NCBI RefSeq assembly: GCF_963678635.1
Contig: NC_087062.1
Location: 62,779,253-62,843,252, forward strand
Length of the DNA stretch: 64,000 bases
Direction: 5' to 3'
From: Symsagittifera roscoffensis
Taxonomy: Eukaryota > Xenacoelomorpha > Acoela > Convolutidae
Part shown: positions 34,501 through 46,417 of the stretch, piece after piece
How positions within the stretch are numbered: position 1 is the first letter of the stretch
Layout of the letters: every line of letters starts with the position of its first letter
Notes under the pieces: generated by a model
What the model was told of the DNA's origin: nothing
The model's input: the letters and a program-made list of their open reading frames with translations, nothing else
Databases searched by the model: none
Position numbers and translations under genes: made by a program

Positions 34501-36727
34501 TCAAACTAGTTGGATGTAAAATCTTAAAACCCCACGGGGTTGAATCAACACATAATTACAGTTTCCCCTAACAAGGGGTCTTGATTTTACGATTTCTTCC
34601 CAGGTAGTTTTTACTATTACTTATAGATCTTTTTTCTGATTATACCATGCTGGAAATGAAATGGGATTCATTGTAGCGGCCGGCTCTCTCCACCACAGCC
34701 TCCAGAAACTGAGCAACAGGAGTATCGGCCATTCAAAGACTCTCCTTCAACCCAGACACCACGAACTCACAAATAAACCTCGTAAATCTACTCCGCAGCA
34801 TACTTCTATTAGAAAAACATCAAGTGGCGCTGGGGCACATTATTCACAAAAAACATTCAACACGAACAACTGCAGAGCTTGCAGTGCAAATGATTTGACA
34901 GATATCCTGAAAACATCAGCTGTGAAACTCGACCAGATTGCATTTCGATGTTATGAAAAAGATGAACGTCGAGATTAGCGATTCAGAATCTTAATTGTAT
35001 TCCGAGCGGAAATTTGAAAAGCTGAATCACACGATGAAGTATATTTCAATTTTACCGGGCATGCATGGGAAAAAATAAGCCCTATAACCATTGGCTCAAG
35101 GGCCAGAGAAACAATCTCTTGTTCTTCTATACTTCTTTCAGTCGCAGCGAATACTAGTTTCATAAGGAGATCGAACTGATACATAAAAATGTTCACAAAC
35201 ATTTATTCATTTTACAACTTAAAATTAAATCTCAAACTAGTTGGATGTAAAATCTTAAAACCCCACGGGGTTGAATCAACACATAATTACAGTTTCCCCT
35301 AACAAGGGGTCTTGATTTTACGATTTCTTCCCAGGTAGTTTTTACTATTACTTATAGATCTTTTCTCTGATTATACCATACTGGAAATGAAATGGGATTC
35401 ATTGTAGCGGCCGGCTCTCTCCACCACAGCCTCAAGAAACTGAGCAACAGGAATATCGGCCATCCAAAGACTCTCCTTCAACCAAGACACCACGAACTCA
35501 CATATAAACCTCGTAAATCTACTCCGCAGGTCACTTCTATTAGAAAAACATCAAGTGGTGTTGTGGCACGACGTTATCCACAAAATAATTCATCAGCCAC
35601 CACACGAAACAACTGCAGAGCTTGCAGGGCAAATGATTTGACAGATATCCTGAAAACATCAGCTGTGAAACTCGACCAGATTGCATTTCGATGTTATGAA
35701 AAAGATGAACGTCGAGATTAGCGATTCAGAATCTTACTTGTATTCCGAGCGGAAATTTGAAAAGCTGAACCACACGATGTAGTATATTTCAATTTTACCG
35801 GGCGTGCATGGGAAAAAATAAGCCCTATAACCATTGGCTCAAGGGCCAGAGAAACAATCTCTTGTTCTTCTATACTTCTTTCAGTCGCAGCGAATACTAG
35901 TTTCATAAGGAGATCGAACTGATACATAAAAATAATCACAAACATTTATTAATTTTACAACTTAAAATTAAATCTCAAACTAGTTGGATGTAAAATCTTA
36001 AAACCCCACGGGGTTGAATCAACACATAATTACAGTTTCCCCTAACAAGGGGTCTTGATTTTACGATTTCTTCCCAGGTAGTTTTTACTATTACTTATAG
36101 ATCTTTTCTCTGATTATACCATGCTGGAAATGAAATGGGATTCATTGTAGCGGCCGGCTCTCTCCACCACAGCCTCCAGAAACTGAGCAACAGGAATATC
36201 GGCCATTCAAAGACTCTCCTTCAACCCAGACACCACGAACTCACAAATAAACCTCGTAAATCTACTCCGCAGGTCACTTCAATTAGAAAAACATCAAGTG
36301 GTGCTGTGGCACATTATCCACAAAAAAACATTCAACACGAACAACTGCAGAGCTTGCAGTTCAAATGATTTGACAGATATCCTGAAAACATCAGCTGTGA
36401 AACTCGACCAGATTGCATTTCGATGTTATGAAAAAGATGAACGTCGAGATTAGCGATTCAGAATCTTACTTGTATTCCGAGCCGAATATCGAAGAGCTGA
36501 ACCACACGATGCAGTATATTTTAAATTTACCGGGCGTGCATGGGTAACACTCAAAATTTTTGCGACAACCGAAACCACAAAACTCAAAACGACGGTTTTC
36601 GCTGTCAGATTTAGAATGAGAATTTTAGTGAGATAGACGAAAATCAAGCATGACAATTGATTAGCTGTGTAAGAATGTAACAGTCGCCTACTTAAGTCAC
36701 TTATGAGGTCAGAGAAAAAATAGGCCC
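28512..36727. repeat. Ten-unit tandem array (900 and 743 bp units) upstream of MLH3
   Basis: Each unit begins TATAACCATTGGCTCAAGG (28512, 29412, 30314, 31216, 32118, 32866, 33609, 34352, 35083, 35826). Units 1-4 and 10 are ~900 bp; units 5-9 are 731-748 bp because they lack ~160 bp between GTGCATGGG and AAAAATAAG. Units 2-4 are nearly identical. The left edge lies within the proposed MLH3 exon 1, and the right edge runs into the element A LTR. Long units contain AGAATGTAACAGTCGCC, the outer end of that LTR with its flank. The plus-strand frame starting ATGGGCTTCATTGTAGC or ATGGGATTCATTG is open for 77-166 codons in every unit, but no family is recognised. Confidence 0.85.
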
Positions 36728-38334
36728 AATAACTATGGGCTCTCTTGTGTTTTTCTACCTCAAACGGTCGGAGCCAATTCGATTCACTTGCGCTATGAGC
36801 CTACAAACCGCGTTACGGCGTAAAAGCTACTACCAAAATCCCCCCAGTCTAGAAACAAGAACGCCTTCATGCTCAGGTCTCAAAATACCCAAAACGCAAG
36901 ATCGACTTTCAAAACAGGGTCGGAACCTTACCTTTAGATTGACCATACGTATATAGTTATGTATACTTTGCTGATGGTGCAATATTGAGGTAAACAAAGA
37001 CTATATTTTGCAACAGGTTACGAAAATTAACTAACGTTCAAGTGGTTTTCACCACAAGATAACTAGAATCATCACTGAAGTCAGCATTTTCCAATGACAT
37101 CAAATCAAGGATGGTTTATAAACTGTCATGTAGTGGATGCACTTCCACCTATGTCGGAAAAACTATTCGACATTTGACCACTAGAATTGAGGAACATTAG
37201 AAAGCAGACTCACCTGTAGGCCTCCACCTTCAGCAATGCCAACTTGAGGGAAATAGCGCAGATCTTAGTTGGGAATTTATAGATAGTTCAAACAGCCAAA
37301 CAAAATTGTTAACACTAGAGGCAATACATATCAGGTAAGAGGAACCGCACTTGAACACGCGCGATGAGTTTACGAGCAGAGAGTTAACACTGAAAATTTA
37401 GTCTCAAAATAATTTTGGTTTTTTATTTAAAACGTACATGTCTAAAACGAAATTATGACTCAGAAACTTCCAGACAAAATAATTTAAAACTTTTAATTAA
37501 TTTTAGAGCTTAAAGTATTTTAATCGTAATAGTAATTTAGATGTCAACTGTGATTGGCTAATTTTTTAACATGACGATTTAGAACCAAAATGTATGTGAA
37601 CTATTGTTAATAACATTTGTAAACTGATGTTTTATCGTCATTTAGATTAGTTTATTGTAAAATCCTGACGATGCACATAGTTGCGAAAACGTTTGAAAAT
37701 TACTTTTTAGCAAAAATTTCTGACGTATACAGTTACTTTTTATTAGACAGTGGACCTTTGCTCCATTTCAGATGGATCAACCTAAAACTCTCCCTAGCTC
37801 AACATAATAATGTAAAACGCACTCAAGAAATTTAAATTGGATTGGGTACTTACATACCGACACGACTTCTAGAATCAATTAACTAAATTAATAAGCCACT
37901 CTAGAATTAATCCGGTAATCAAGTTTAACTCAAGAAAATTGTAATGAACAAGTTTTTTTTCAAGACACAAGTTTTCTGTGTGAATCATTTTCAGCTTCAG
38001 CTGTCCAAATTTCCCCCGAAGGTTCACTCTGGTCCGCTCGATCCTTTTTGTTTGTTCTCGTCACAATTTGTTCCTTCTCTAAAAATAAGACAGCTGTACT
38101 CTCGTTCGATTTATACGGCGAAATTGCGAACAGCAATTTCACGCTCCTATTTTTTTGGACTAATTTGCCGCGATTGTAATTCGATTCTTCTGATCTTATT
38201 TTCTCGTATTTTCAGTTGTCGCGAAAAACTTGAGCATGACAGGCTCAATATGAATTTTTGAAAAACTGCATTTCACCCCAAACTCAAGATTAAACGTTGC
38301 TCAAGGTCAAACTTCCAAATATGACCGACTGGCA
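36676..38334 (-). repeat. Element A 3' LTR (left copy), split by an insertion
   Basis: It matches the right LTR from 36676 to about 36895 and again from about 37890 to 38334. The ~1 kb between is absent from the right copy and carries a GIY-YIG coding remnant. The left LTR therefore was hit after the element inserted. Confidence 0.75.
36896..37889 (+). mobile_element. Insertion with GIY-YIG nuclease remnant (Penelope-like tail)
   Basis: This stretch interrupts the left LTR. The plus frame from 37087 to 37390 reads VYKLSCSGC, TYVGKTIRHLTTRIEEH and then an ILE-like EAIHI region ending in HLNTRDEFTSREL. This is the GIY-YIG layout found at the C-terminus of Penelope-like elements. Stops follow EEH and HIR. 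No RT lies upstream, so it is a 5'-truncated copy. Other GIY-YIG carriers cannot be excluded. Confidence 0.6.
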
Positions 38335-38346
38335 CCCACTCTCCGG
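38335..38346 (-). other. Polypurine tract-like site of element A
   Basis: On the minus strand CCGGAGAGTGGG directly abuts the LTR start TGCCAG. This is the expected place for the plus-strand primer of an LTR element. Confidence 0.5.
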
Positions 38347-38744
38347 ACTCAAGATTAATGTCCTCATCGCGTGTCGTCATCTGTCAGTGGCGTCTCAAGA
38401 TACAGTGCCAGTGGTCATTTACAGAAGTTTGCAGAAGATTCAACTTTATCTTCACAGCCATGCAAAATTGTCACATTATCGCTAAACAGCAATCAAAATC
38501 TGCATTCACCTGCACCCTGAATTTCCGTTTTGTAAGCTATCATTAAAATTTCTTTTGTTTCGCACATTCAGAAAATTGTCATGCAGCATTTCGATTTATA
38601 TAGTTGATATATTCCATTCCTTCTGCTCTTGTAGTCTTTTCGCCTGATTCGGTAGACCCTTCACTGTAAGCTCACGTTCTTCGCCAAATCCTCCACCAAT
38701 ATCAGTTCCCTTGCCTTGGTATTATCTCTAGACACTCTAGCAAT
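38347..38744. other. Element A 3' untranslated part
   Basis: No long minus-strand frame. It lies between the last protein copy and the polypurine-like site, so it is probably untranslated. Confidence 0.4.
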
Positions 38745-40490
38745 CCTTTTTCAACCCATAGTTACCGCATTACGATGAGTTAGTAAGGGTCTCTTGAAGT
38801 CCTCTGGCCCGATCTCAGCCAGGAACTGTCGATATTCTTTCTGACGCTTCTTCACGTGATTCTTCGTCACTGTGTACAGCCAAGACGTCAACGTCGCCCG
38901 AAACCTTGAAAAGAATCTTATGCGACTCCACACGTTTCTCACCTCTTTGGTCACAGCGAATAATTTACACGTAGCCTCGAACAACTCAAGCCTCCGGCTG
39001 TAGTCGATGGCATGTATTGACTCCACTGTTGGTGCCCTCGACTCTCGATATTTCGTCACGTTCTCCTCCATCCATCGCATCTCCAGCATCGCTCTTCTCC
39101 TTCTCTGTGATGTCACCGAACCAAGTGGCTAAATCCTCCCTTTGGAAGGATTGTTTTCTGACACTGGACCGCCCATAACAAGACTACTCTCCTCTTCCAC
39201 ATGCCAGGTGCAGACAGCTGCCTGATTCCATCTTCTTTACTAGCGTAACCAGCTTGCTCGCTGCTCCCTCCGATTCCCACTGATGAGGTAGGACCAATTT
39301 ATGCACTATGTTCAAATCCCCAAATCTTCATCCTTCGCTGGCGATAATCTCACCCGCTTCGTGACTTCTTCGATCAGGCTCGCCTGGGGGTATGGGCACC
39401 AAGATTCCCTCGCCTTGGTATTATCTCTAGACACTCTAGCAACCCTTTTTCAACCCATAGTTACCGCATTACGATGAGTTAGTAAGGGTCTCTTGAAGTC
39501 CTCTGGCCCGATCTCAGCCAGGAACTGTCGATATTCTTTCTGACGCTTCTTCACGTGATTCTTCGTCACTGTGTACAGCCAAGACGTCAACGTCGCCCGA
39601 AACCTTCAAAAGAATTTTATGCGACTCCACACGTTTCTCACCTCCTTGGTCACAGCGAATAATTTACACGTAGCCTCGAACAACTCAAGCCTCCGGCTGT
39701 AGTCGATGGCATGTATTGACTCCACTGTTGGTGCCCTCGACTCTCGATATTTCGTCACGTTCTCCTCCATCCATCGCATCTCCAGCATCGCTCTTCTCCT
39801 TCTCTGTGATGTCACCGAACCAAGTGGCTAAATCCTCCCTTTGGAAGGATTGTTTTCTGACACTGGACCGCCCATAACAAGACTACTCTCCTCTTCCACA
39901 TGCCAGGTGCAGACAGCTGCCTGATTCCATCTTCTTTACTAGCATAACCAGCTTGCTCGCTGCTCCCTCCGATTCCCACTGATGAGGTAGGACCAATTTA
40001 TGCACTATGTTCAAATCCCCAAATCTTCATCCTTCGCTGGCGATAATCTCACCCGCTTCGTGACTTCTTCGATCAGGCTCGCCTGGGGGTATGGGCACCA
40101 AGATTCCCTCGCCTTGGTATTATCTCTAGACACTCTAGCAACCCTTTTTCAACCCATAGTTACCGCATTACGATGAGTTAGTAAGGGTCTCTTGAAGTCC
40201 TCTGGCCCGATCTCAGCCAGGAACTGTCGATATTCTTTCTGACGCTTCTTCACGTGATTCTTCGTCACTGTGTACAGCCAAGACGTCAACGTCGCCCGAA
40301 ACCTTGAAAAGAATCTTATGCGACTCCACACGTTTCTCACCTCCTTGGTCACAGCGAATAATTTACACGTAGCCTCGAACAACTCAAGCCTCCGGCTGTA
40401 GTCGATGGCATGTATTGACTCCACTGTTGGTGCCCTCGACTCTCGATATTTCGTCACGTTCTCCTCGATCCATCGCATCTCCAGCATCGA
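38745..40490 (-). repeat. Tandem repeats (697 bp period) at the 3' end of element A
   Basis: The phrase CAACCCATAGTTACCGCATT occurs at about 38754, 39451 and 40149. Two full 697 bp units (38745-39441, 39442-40139) precede a third partial one. Units 1 and 2 join the end segment directly to sequence that otherwise lies at 41583-41912, so each lacks the ~1.1 kb present between them in the third. The same C-terminal open frame recurs at 39116-38751 and, shortened, at 39815-39606. Confidence 0.8.
38751..39116 (-). pseudogene. Repeated C-terminal frame of element A
   Basis: A 121-codon copy of the end of the 398-codon protein. It begins MTSQRRRRAMLEMRWMEENV, where TSQRRRRA comes from a junction created by the internal deletion, then matches through LLTHRNAVTMG. 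Confidence 0.6.
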
Positions 40491-41385
40491 GCTCACCACA
40501 AAAAGAGTGACCTTCTGCTGGTGACTGAAAAGCCCTATTGACCGAATTTCTTCCACATCCCATATCAAGCAGAGGTTCAAGTGCTCCGGGTACCAAACTG
40601 TCTGTGCCAGAGAATGGCATGGGCATTCTCCGTGTGTCAGGTTGATGCTCCGGAAGTTGCTTTCTCCCGAAGCTTCCAACAGAGGTTCAAACTCCATCAT
40701 CTTCTCATGCTTCACGTCGTTTTCTTCCATGGCTGGGGCACTATTGATCGCTTTCCCAATCGTATTCTGTCTTTCAAAGTCACTCGTGTTTTCTTTTTCT
40801 AAGCTCCAGAGCTCCTCCCCCCAGATCTCACTCAAGTCCTCTTTTCGATCTCCAGGCACTGTTTCTAGTATCTTCCGCAACAGCTTATGAGAGTGGTGCG
40901 ACATTCGTGCCAATCGTACACACTTGGGCACCGAAAAAGGCTTTTCGATTAACACCCTCTGACTAGATGTTTCCACCATCGCCATGTGTAATGGATAATG
41001 ACTTCCGCACAGGTTGGCCATGACTGATCCTACCAGAGACTTCGCATTCGTTGGTAAACTGTAGGCCTCGCTCACAGGAAATCCCATCTCCGCCTCAAGA
41101 CCGATCTTCCATCCCCTGATTTGCTTCTGGATCACTTGCAACACCACTGGCCAAGACTTCACGCTTAACGCTGTAACCAAATGTAGTTCGGACTGTAGCA
41201 TCTCTAGAGATTGTAAACTGCACATTCTCGAGAAGAATGCAAATGGCGTCGCTACTTTTACAGTGGTCTCGCGTATTCTGTCTTTCAAAGTCACTCGTGT
41301 TTTCGCACAGGTTGGCCTTGACTGATACCACCAGAAACTTCGCATTCGTTGGTAAACTGTAGGCCTCGCTCACAGGAAATCCCAT
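40149..41385 (-). pseudogene. C-terminal protein of element A (unrecognised)
   Basis: A 398-codon open frame (41345-40149) is the longest in element A. It ends with FRATLTSWLYTVTKNHVKK, an Arg/Lys-rich helix and LLTHRNAVTMG. A related but longer C-terminus is found at 62216-61995. Its first ~90 codons repeat a segment that also lies just upstream (MGFPVSEAYSLPTNAK occurs at 41385 and about 41080). The end at 40149 looks truncated compared with the relative. No family is recognised. Confidence 0.5.
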
Positions 41386-42264
41386 CCCGCCTCAAGACCG
41401 ATCTTCTATCCCCTGATTTGCTTCGGGATCACTTGCAACACCCCTGGCCAAGACTCCACGCTTAACGCTGTCACCAAATGGTGTTCGGACTCTAGCATCT
41501 CTAGAGATTTTAAACTGCACATTCTCGAGAAGAATCCCAATGCCGTCGCTACATTTCAGTGGTGCTCGCGTATAACTCAGCCACTATCTGCACCTCGCTC
41601 TTCTCCTTCTCTGTGATGTCACCGAACCAAGTGGCTAAATCCTCCCTTTGGAAGGATTGTTTTCTGACACTGGACCGCCCATAACAAGACTACTCTCCTC
41701 TTCCACATGCCAGGTGCAGACAGCTGCCTGATTCCATCTTCTTTACTAGCGTAACCAGCTTGCTCGCTGCTCCCTCCGATTCCCACTGATGAGGTAGGAC
41801 CAATTTATGCACTATGTTCAAATCTCCAAATCTTCATCCTTCGCTGGCGATAATCTCACCCGCTTCGTGACTTCTTCGATCAGGCTCGCCTGGGGGTATG
41901 GGCACCAAGATGGTCTCAGCAACTTTCAAATGGTCCCCAATTTCGTAGACAACACGTCGGTTCCGCTTCCCAGTCTTAGTTCGACCTTTTTGTTCGAACG
42001 CGGCATACTGATAACTTCCGGCATCTTCTAAAGTAGCAGACCTAGGCTCGGTCTTGCCCTTGCCGTCGGATCAATCATAACTATTTTTTCCGTCCAGAAC
42101 TTTAACAATTCCGCCACTTCAAAATTCATGCAAGCGTTTCAAGCTTCTGAGTCCAAGAAAGGCTTGTAAGCTTTCCCCATCACTCCAGACACATATTGAT
42201 ATTCCCCTTCTTTCCTCGTCTCTTGATTCATGTCGCTCTCTGGTGGCACGTCTGGACGGTGGTG
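41386..42264. other. Element A, stretch with a partial internal duplication
   Basis: 41390-41560 repeats 41090-41260 with changes. 41583-41912 is the source of the segment found again in the two tandem units to the left. 42030-42264 has no clear reading frame. Confidence 0.5.
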
Positions 42265-44313
42265 TCAGACATCACTGACCTTATCCATCTCAAGAAGCAG
42301 GTGGCATCTTCCCGCTAGACTCAATCCCGAGTTATCTGGAGCAATGGGTCGCACCAACATTTGGTAAACGCGCAAACCCGTATCGCCCAGTTTGAGTTTG
42401 TCATACGCATTCAACGCCTCTAACGTCACTCCCACCGGGCTCCATGAAAACAGCAACTGTCCTGTTGCCCGGAAAAAAGGATTCGTCATTAAGGCTGGTG
42501 GCGACCAGGGTGCTCTCATCGCATCTTCAAAATACTCCAGCACCAATTTTTCCCAAGTTCGCCCCAGCTGGTTCTGCAACTCTAGCTTGTTAACTTCAGC
42601 CCTCTGTTGAGTAGCCCAATTCCGGCGCTTCCGGGATGCTCCGCGATCAAGTCCTTTCAGGCAATTCTCCAGTTAATTTGTGGTCTTGTCGCACCTCTCT
42701 CAATAGGGGCACTTGTCACTTGCTTCCCAGTATCCTGGTGCTGTGGTGAAATCCATTCTTTCCAGACATCCACTTCCCACATTTGTCCACTGGTGGAGCC
42801 CCTCTTTGCATTCGCCTTCTGAGGTTTGAAATCTTCTTCTTTCCCTGGAGTCGTTGAGGCCTCCACTTCGACTAACACCTCAGTCAACTTCCTGGATGCC
42901 GAGCCGCGCTTGTAGGTTGCTGTCTTCCATCGAGCCAGAACCATACGAGCCATCTCTTTCAAGTTCTTCTCTGAAACCGCATCCGCCGAAGTATTTGCCT
43001 CTTCTGTTTCCCGTCTTCTCTTCCTAGACCTTACTCCTCTACTCGGGGCGTCGTCACTGCAATTACTGACTCGACTTCTTTGTCCAGATCCCCTCTATCC
43101 GACTCTTGCCTCCCCTTCTCTAGCCTTAAGAATACTAGTATCTTTAATTTTTTTACTAGTTTTATTTTTATCATCCAATTCGACACTAATTTTTTATCAT
43201 CAGTTTTTTTGTCCAGAGTGGAGCTATCTTTACAGGGGTCGGCCCCGTCATTCTGCTTTTGCTTCCTAGGCCGATCATCTTCTCAAGCAGCTCTTTATTC
43301 ACTTTTTCATCCAGTCCAATGCCTATCAGGACAGTTTCTCCAAACTTCACCACTTTGTCCCACAGTTCATCCTTGAATTCGTCTACTTTAGCCTTGTTCT
43401 CCACTCTTTGGTTGAACTCGCTCAAGAAACTCTGCCAAGCCTTCTCGTCCAGCGTGCTCAGGAACATTCTTATGTTGTCTTCAAAGGTGTTCTTCTCCCT
43501 TACTTCATTGGTCTGGAGAAACATTCTCATGTTGGATTTTTCACTCGCTAGCGGCAGCTTAAGTTTCTTTCGGGTAGACCCCAAAGGTGGGGTGGCCGTG
43601 TTTGCCCAGTCATCTCCACTCAAATCTTGCACTGTCCGTGAACATCTTCTGCTGCTGCTCCACCGTTGCTCTCGCATGTAGGGAAGGGACTACCATAGGG
43701 CTATTCATTCCCAACGTCATCCGCCTCAACGTAGGGAACTCGGGAATCGCGGCGGCTAACACGTCACGCTCGAGTATTGTTTCCAGCTCCCTCTTTGTGA
43801 ACTCGAAGCTCCTCGTCCACGCCGTGATCTTGAAGACTTCCCTCGTGTCTCTTGCTACTGGATTCAATTTCCAGGATTTCAGATAGACTTCGATGGGGGA
43901 CCTTCTCGTTTTCCCCCATCCTGCATTGCAGTTGCCCCTGAAGTTGACTACTATTAGCTCTGGGTCCTTTATTTCCCAAAGAGTACTCTTTCACTCATTC
44001 GCGGTCTAAAGTCCTCCTGTCTGCACCAGTTCAATGCCGTCCCATCCAGAACGCTGATTAGACTCACGTGAACTACTGAGTGTCGGTACGCTGCCACGAG
44101 CGGATCCGGGAAAGCGTACGTCACAGCTGGCCCGTAGACACAGGTCATCACCTCTCCCAGCCCCCTGATCATCCCCAAGGGATCAGATCTCATGGCCAAG
44201 CACAAGTCGGTTGGCAGAGGAATGCCTGCATTTGCCTCCCTCACTTCTTCGCTAGTCTTTGCGCTTCTTTCTTCGTCTGTCAAATGCCGGTTCTGCATCA
44301 AGAGATATTCCAC
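42265..44313 (-). pseudogene. Unrecognised protein region of element A
   Basis: Several minus-strand frames (44313-43969, 43867-43610, 43677-43186, 42962-42657, 42579-42265) appear to be one coding region broken by indels. Readable parts include REVFKITAWTRSFEFTKREL, LLEKMIGLGSKSRM and LLFSWSPVGVTLEALNAYDK. Composition is coding-like and GC-rich. I recognise no family. Overlapping frames on the plus strand look like shadows. Confidence 0.45.
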
Positions 44314-44616
44314 CAGTAGCGTCTTCAGTCCGGCAGTACACTTCTAGGAATAAGTCTCAGAACTCGGGTGGACCTTCCTCACCGACAGGGGTTCCCCATA
44401 TTTCATCAGCCGATGAAATGCCTTCAGCTCCTCATGTGTCAATAGTACCAAGGTCAAGTAACCGTCGATTCGGAGCGTCTTCACACCTCTGCTAAACATA
44501 TATGCCGGGCCCATGTTGAACAGTTACCTGGGGTTTATCAGGCACAATGTCAGTAGGAGGTTGATTCGCATACTCAAGAGTTCTTGCACAAACGCCTCGA
44601 AAATCGTATTCCCCGC

Positions 44617-46332
44617 TTAGAACTTTTTGTCCATGTACTTCTTCTCCCAACATGGACTCAAGAACCTCAAGATCTCGCGCGACTTGCGGTTCCTCAGTTC
44701 GCCCTTCGCATGCTCCCTCCAGAAGCCTCCTATAGTGACATCATTTGCTGCCGTGACGAACCTCCCCACTGTCATCTCTCTCTTTTTTGCCACTTCCAGC
44801 TGTTCCTCCAGAAACTCCCATATTTGCTCCACCAGCAGTGGAGCATTCTCTCTCCTTTTGTCCGTCACGTTCTCACGTCTCGGGGTCAGAAACGACCATT
44901 TTCCTCTCTCTTGTGTTAGACGATATGCCATCGACTCCACTTGTTTTTCGGCTGCAGCCACGTTCTTCCTCTGGTTGTTTGGCCCCCTCGCCCTACTAGT
45001 GGAGCTCGTGATCGTCAGGTCCACACTCGGAAAACACAGGCTGGCTGTCAGCTGAGCTATCACATGGTGGTCATGCTCTACCTCTGCGTTGAACTTCAGT
45101 TGTAGGGCAAGGTTCGACACCTCCAGACTAAGGACCTCATCCAACACGACCAAGATATCCGCGAGCCCTTTAGAGCGTGGGATTTTTCCGCCCACCCTAC
45201 TGCCACCTCCGACTTTAGAAGTCTGGAGTCACCATTAGCATCTGCGATTTGGGGCCGCAATTAGCATCTGTCATCCGTTTCCCTCCGCAATCAGAATCAA
45301 CATGGCATATACGAACTGCAAAGCAGGTGGCATGCCTGCGTAGCCTGGCGATGACGCAAATACCACCTTTGTTTTCGATCCCAATCGGGAGGCTATCAGT
45401 TCCTGCACCTCATTCATTGCTGCAAACAGCGTCTGGATTGCTTCCCAGATCTTCTTTGGTGTAGGCTCCCCACTTCTCAGGTGCTCAAGTAGTCTCGCCG
45501 CGTGTAGGTGATCATTCATTCCCGCGAACAACAGTAGCTCTGGTTCACACGGTGTCTTCGACTTTATCGCCACGATCAGGGTCAACATCTGGTTCAGCTC
45601 TGCTCCCGGTAGTAAATACACCAAGTTCTCTGGCCAAAACAACTTCGGCGATGTCCCCTCGAAGTCCGATCCCGAAACAATGATTGCTCCAGGATCCGAT
45701 TGATCATAAACTGCCAACCTCTTGGCAAGCTGTGAAACTCCACAGGATCTCCCGTACCCTGGGTCTTCCACAGGTTTTGCACCCATGTTCGCCGTGTCAG
45801 GAAGCCCCATGATCTTCAGCTCAAGAAGCTTGTCCACCTGCGCGGGAATCATGATCCTGGCTATGCTGGTTCGATGCTTGGGAGGCTCAACTATGAGGCC
45901 TGGATTTCCCAGTTCCTTGAGAGGTCTGTAGTTGATTGGTCCCATTATAGATTTCTGAGAAATCCCCGTCAAGTCCGCCGTCTCCAATGTCTGGGCTCGA
46001 GAGAAGTGCGCCTCATGGGCCTTCAGTCAATCCACACAATAGTGATTGCTCAAATGCTCATGTGACAGACTTTTGAGGCCCACGACCTCCGTTAACTCTT
46101 GCCTGCAGGCCAGATCCTCGAGATCGAGATCCTTCTCTCGTTCCAAGTACCGGGTTCTGCTTGCTTCCCCAGGACCTTCCACTTTCTTCTTGTTGTCCAC
46201 CATCACCACTGACGACACAACCGAGCTCTGGGGCGTAGACGGTTCCGCCCCGTCTCCCTTGATGGGTGTCGATCTCAATTGTCTGCTTCTGCTGCTAGTT
46301 GAGCTCCCTCTAGAGTCGATCCTTCCCCCCAA
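44617..46332 (-). pseudogene. Second hydrolase-like protein of element A
   Basis: A Ser/Arg-rich start is followed by a long open part (45987-45271) with AIIVSGSDFEGTSPKLFW, LLPGAELNQMLTLIVAIKS and ELLLFAGMNDHLHAARLLEH. The GMND stretch resembles block III of SGNH hydrolases, though a clear nucleophile block is less certain. A later part (45195-44617) holds LVVLDEVLSLEVSNLALQLK and EKKREMTVGRF-type helices. Frames shift near 46000 and 45250. The function is unknown. Confidence 0.45.
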
Positions 46333-46417
46333 GCGATCAGCTACGGACCTGGCTGAGAAGAAGGGAGGTATCTAGGGTGGACCAAAGGTGAATTGACCCG
46401 TCTCCACCAGATCCGAC

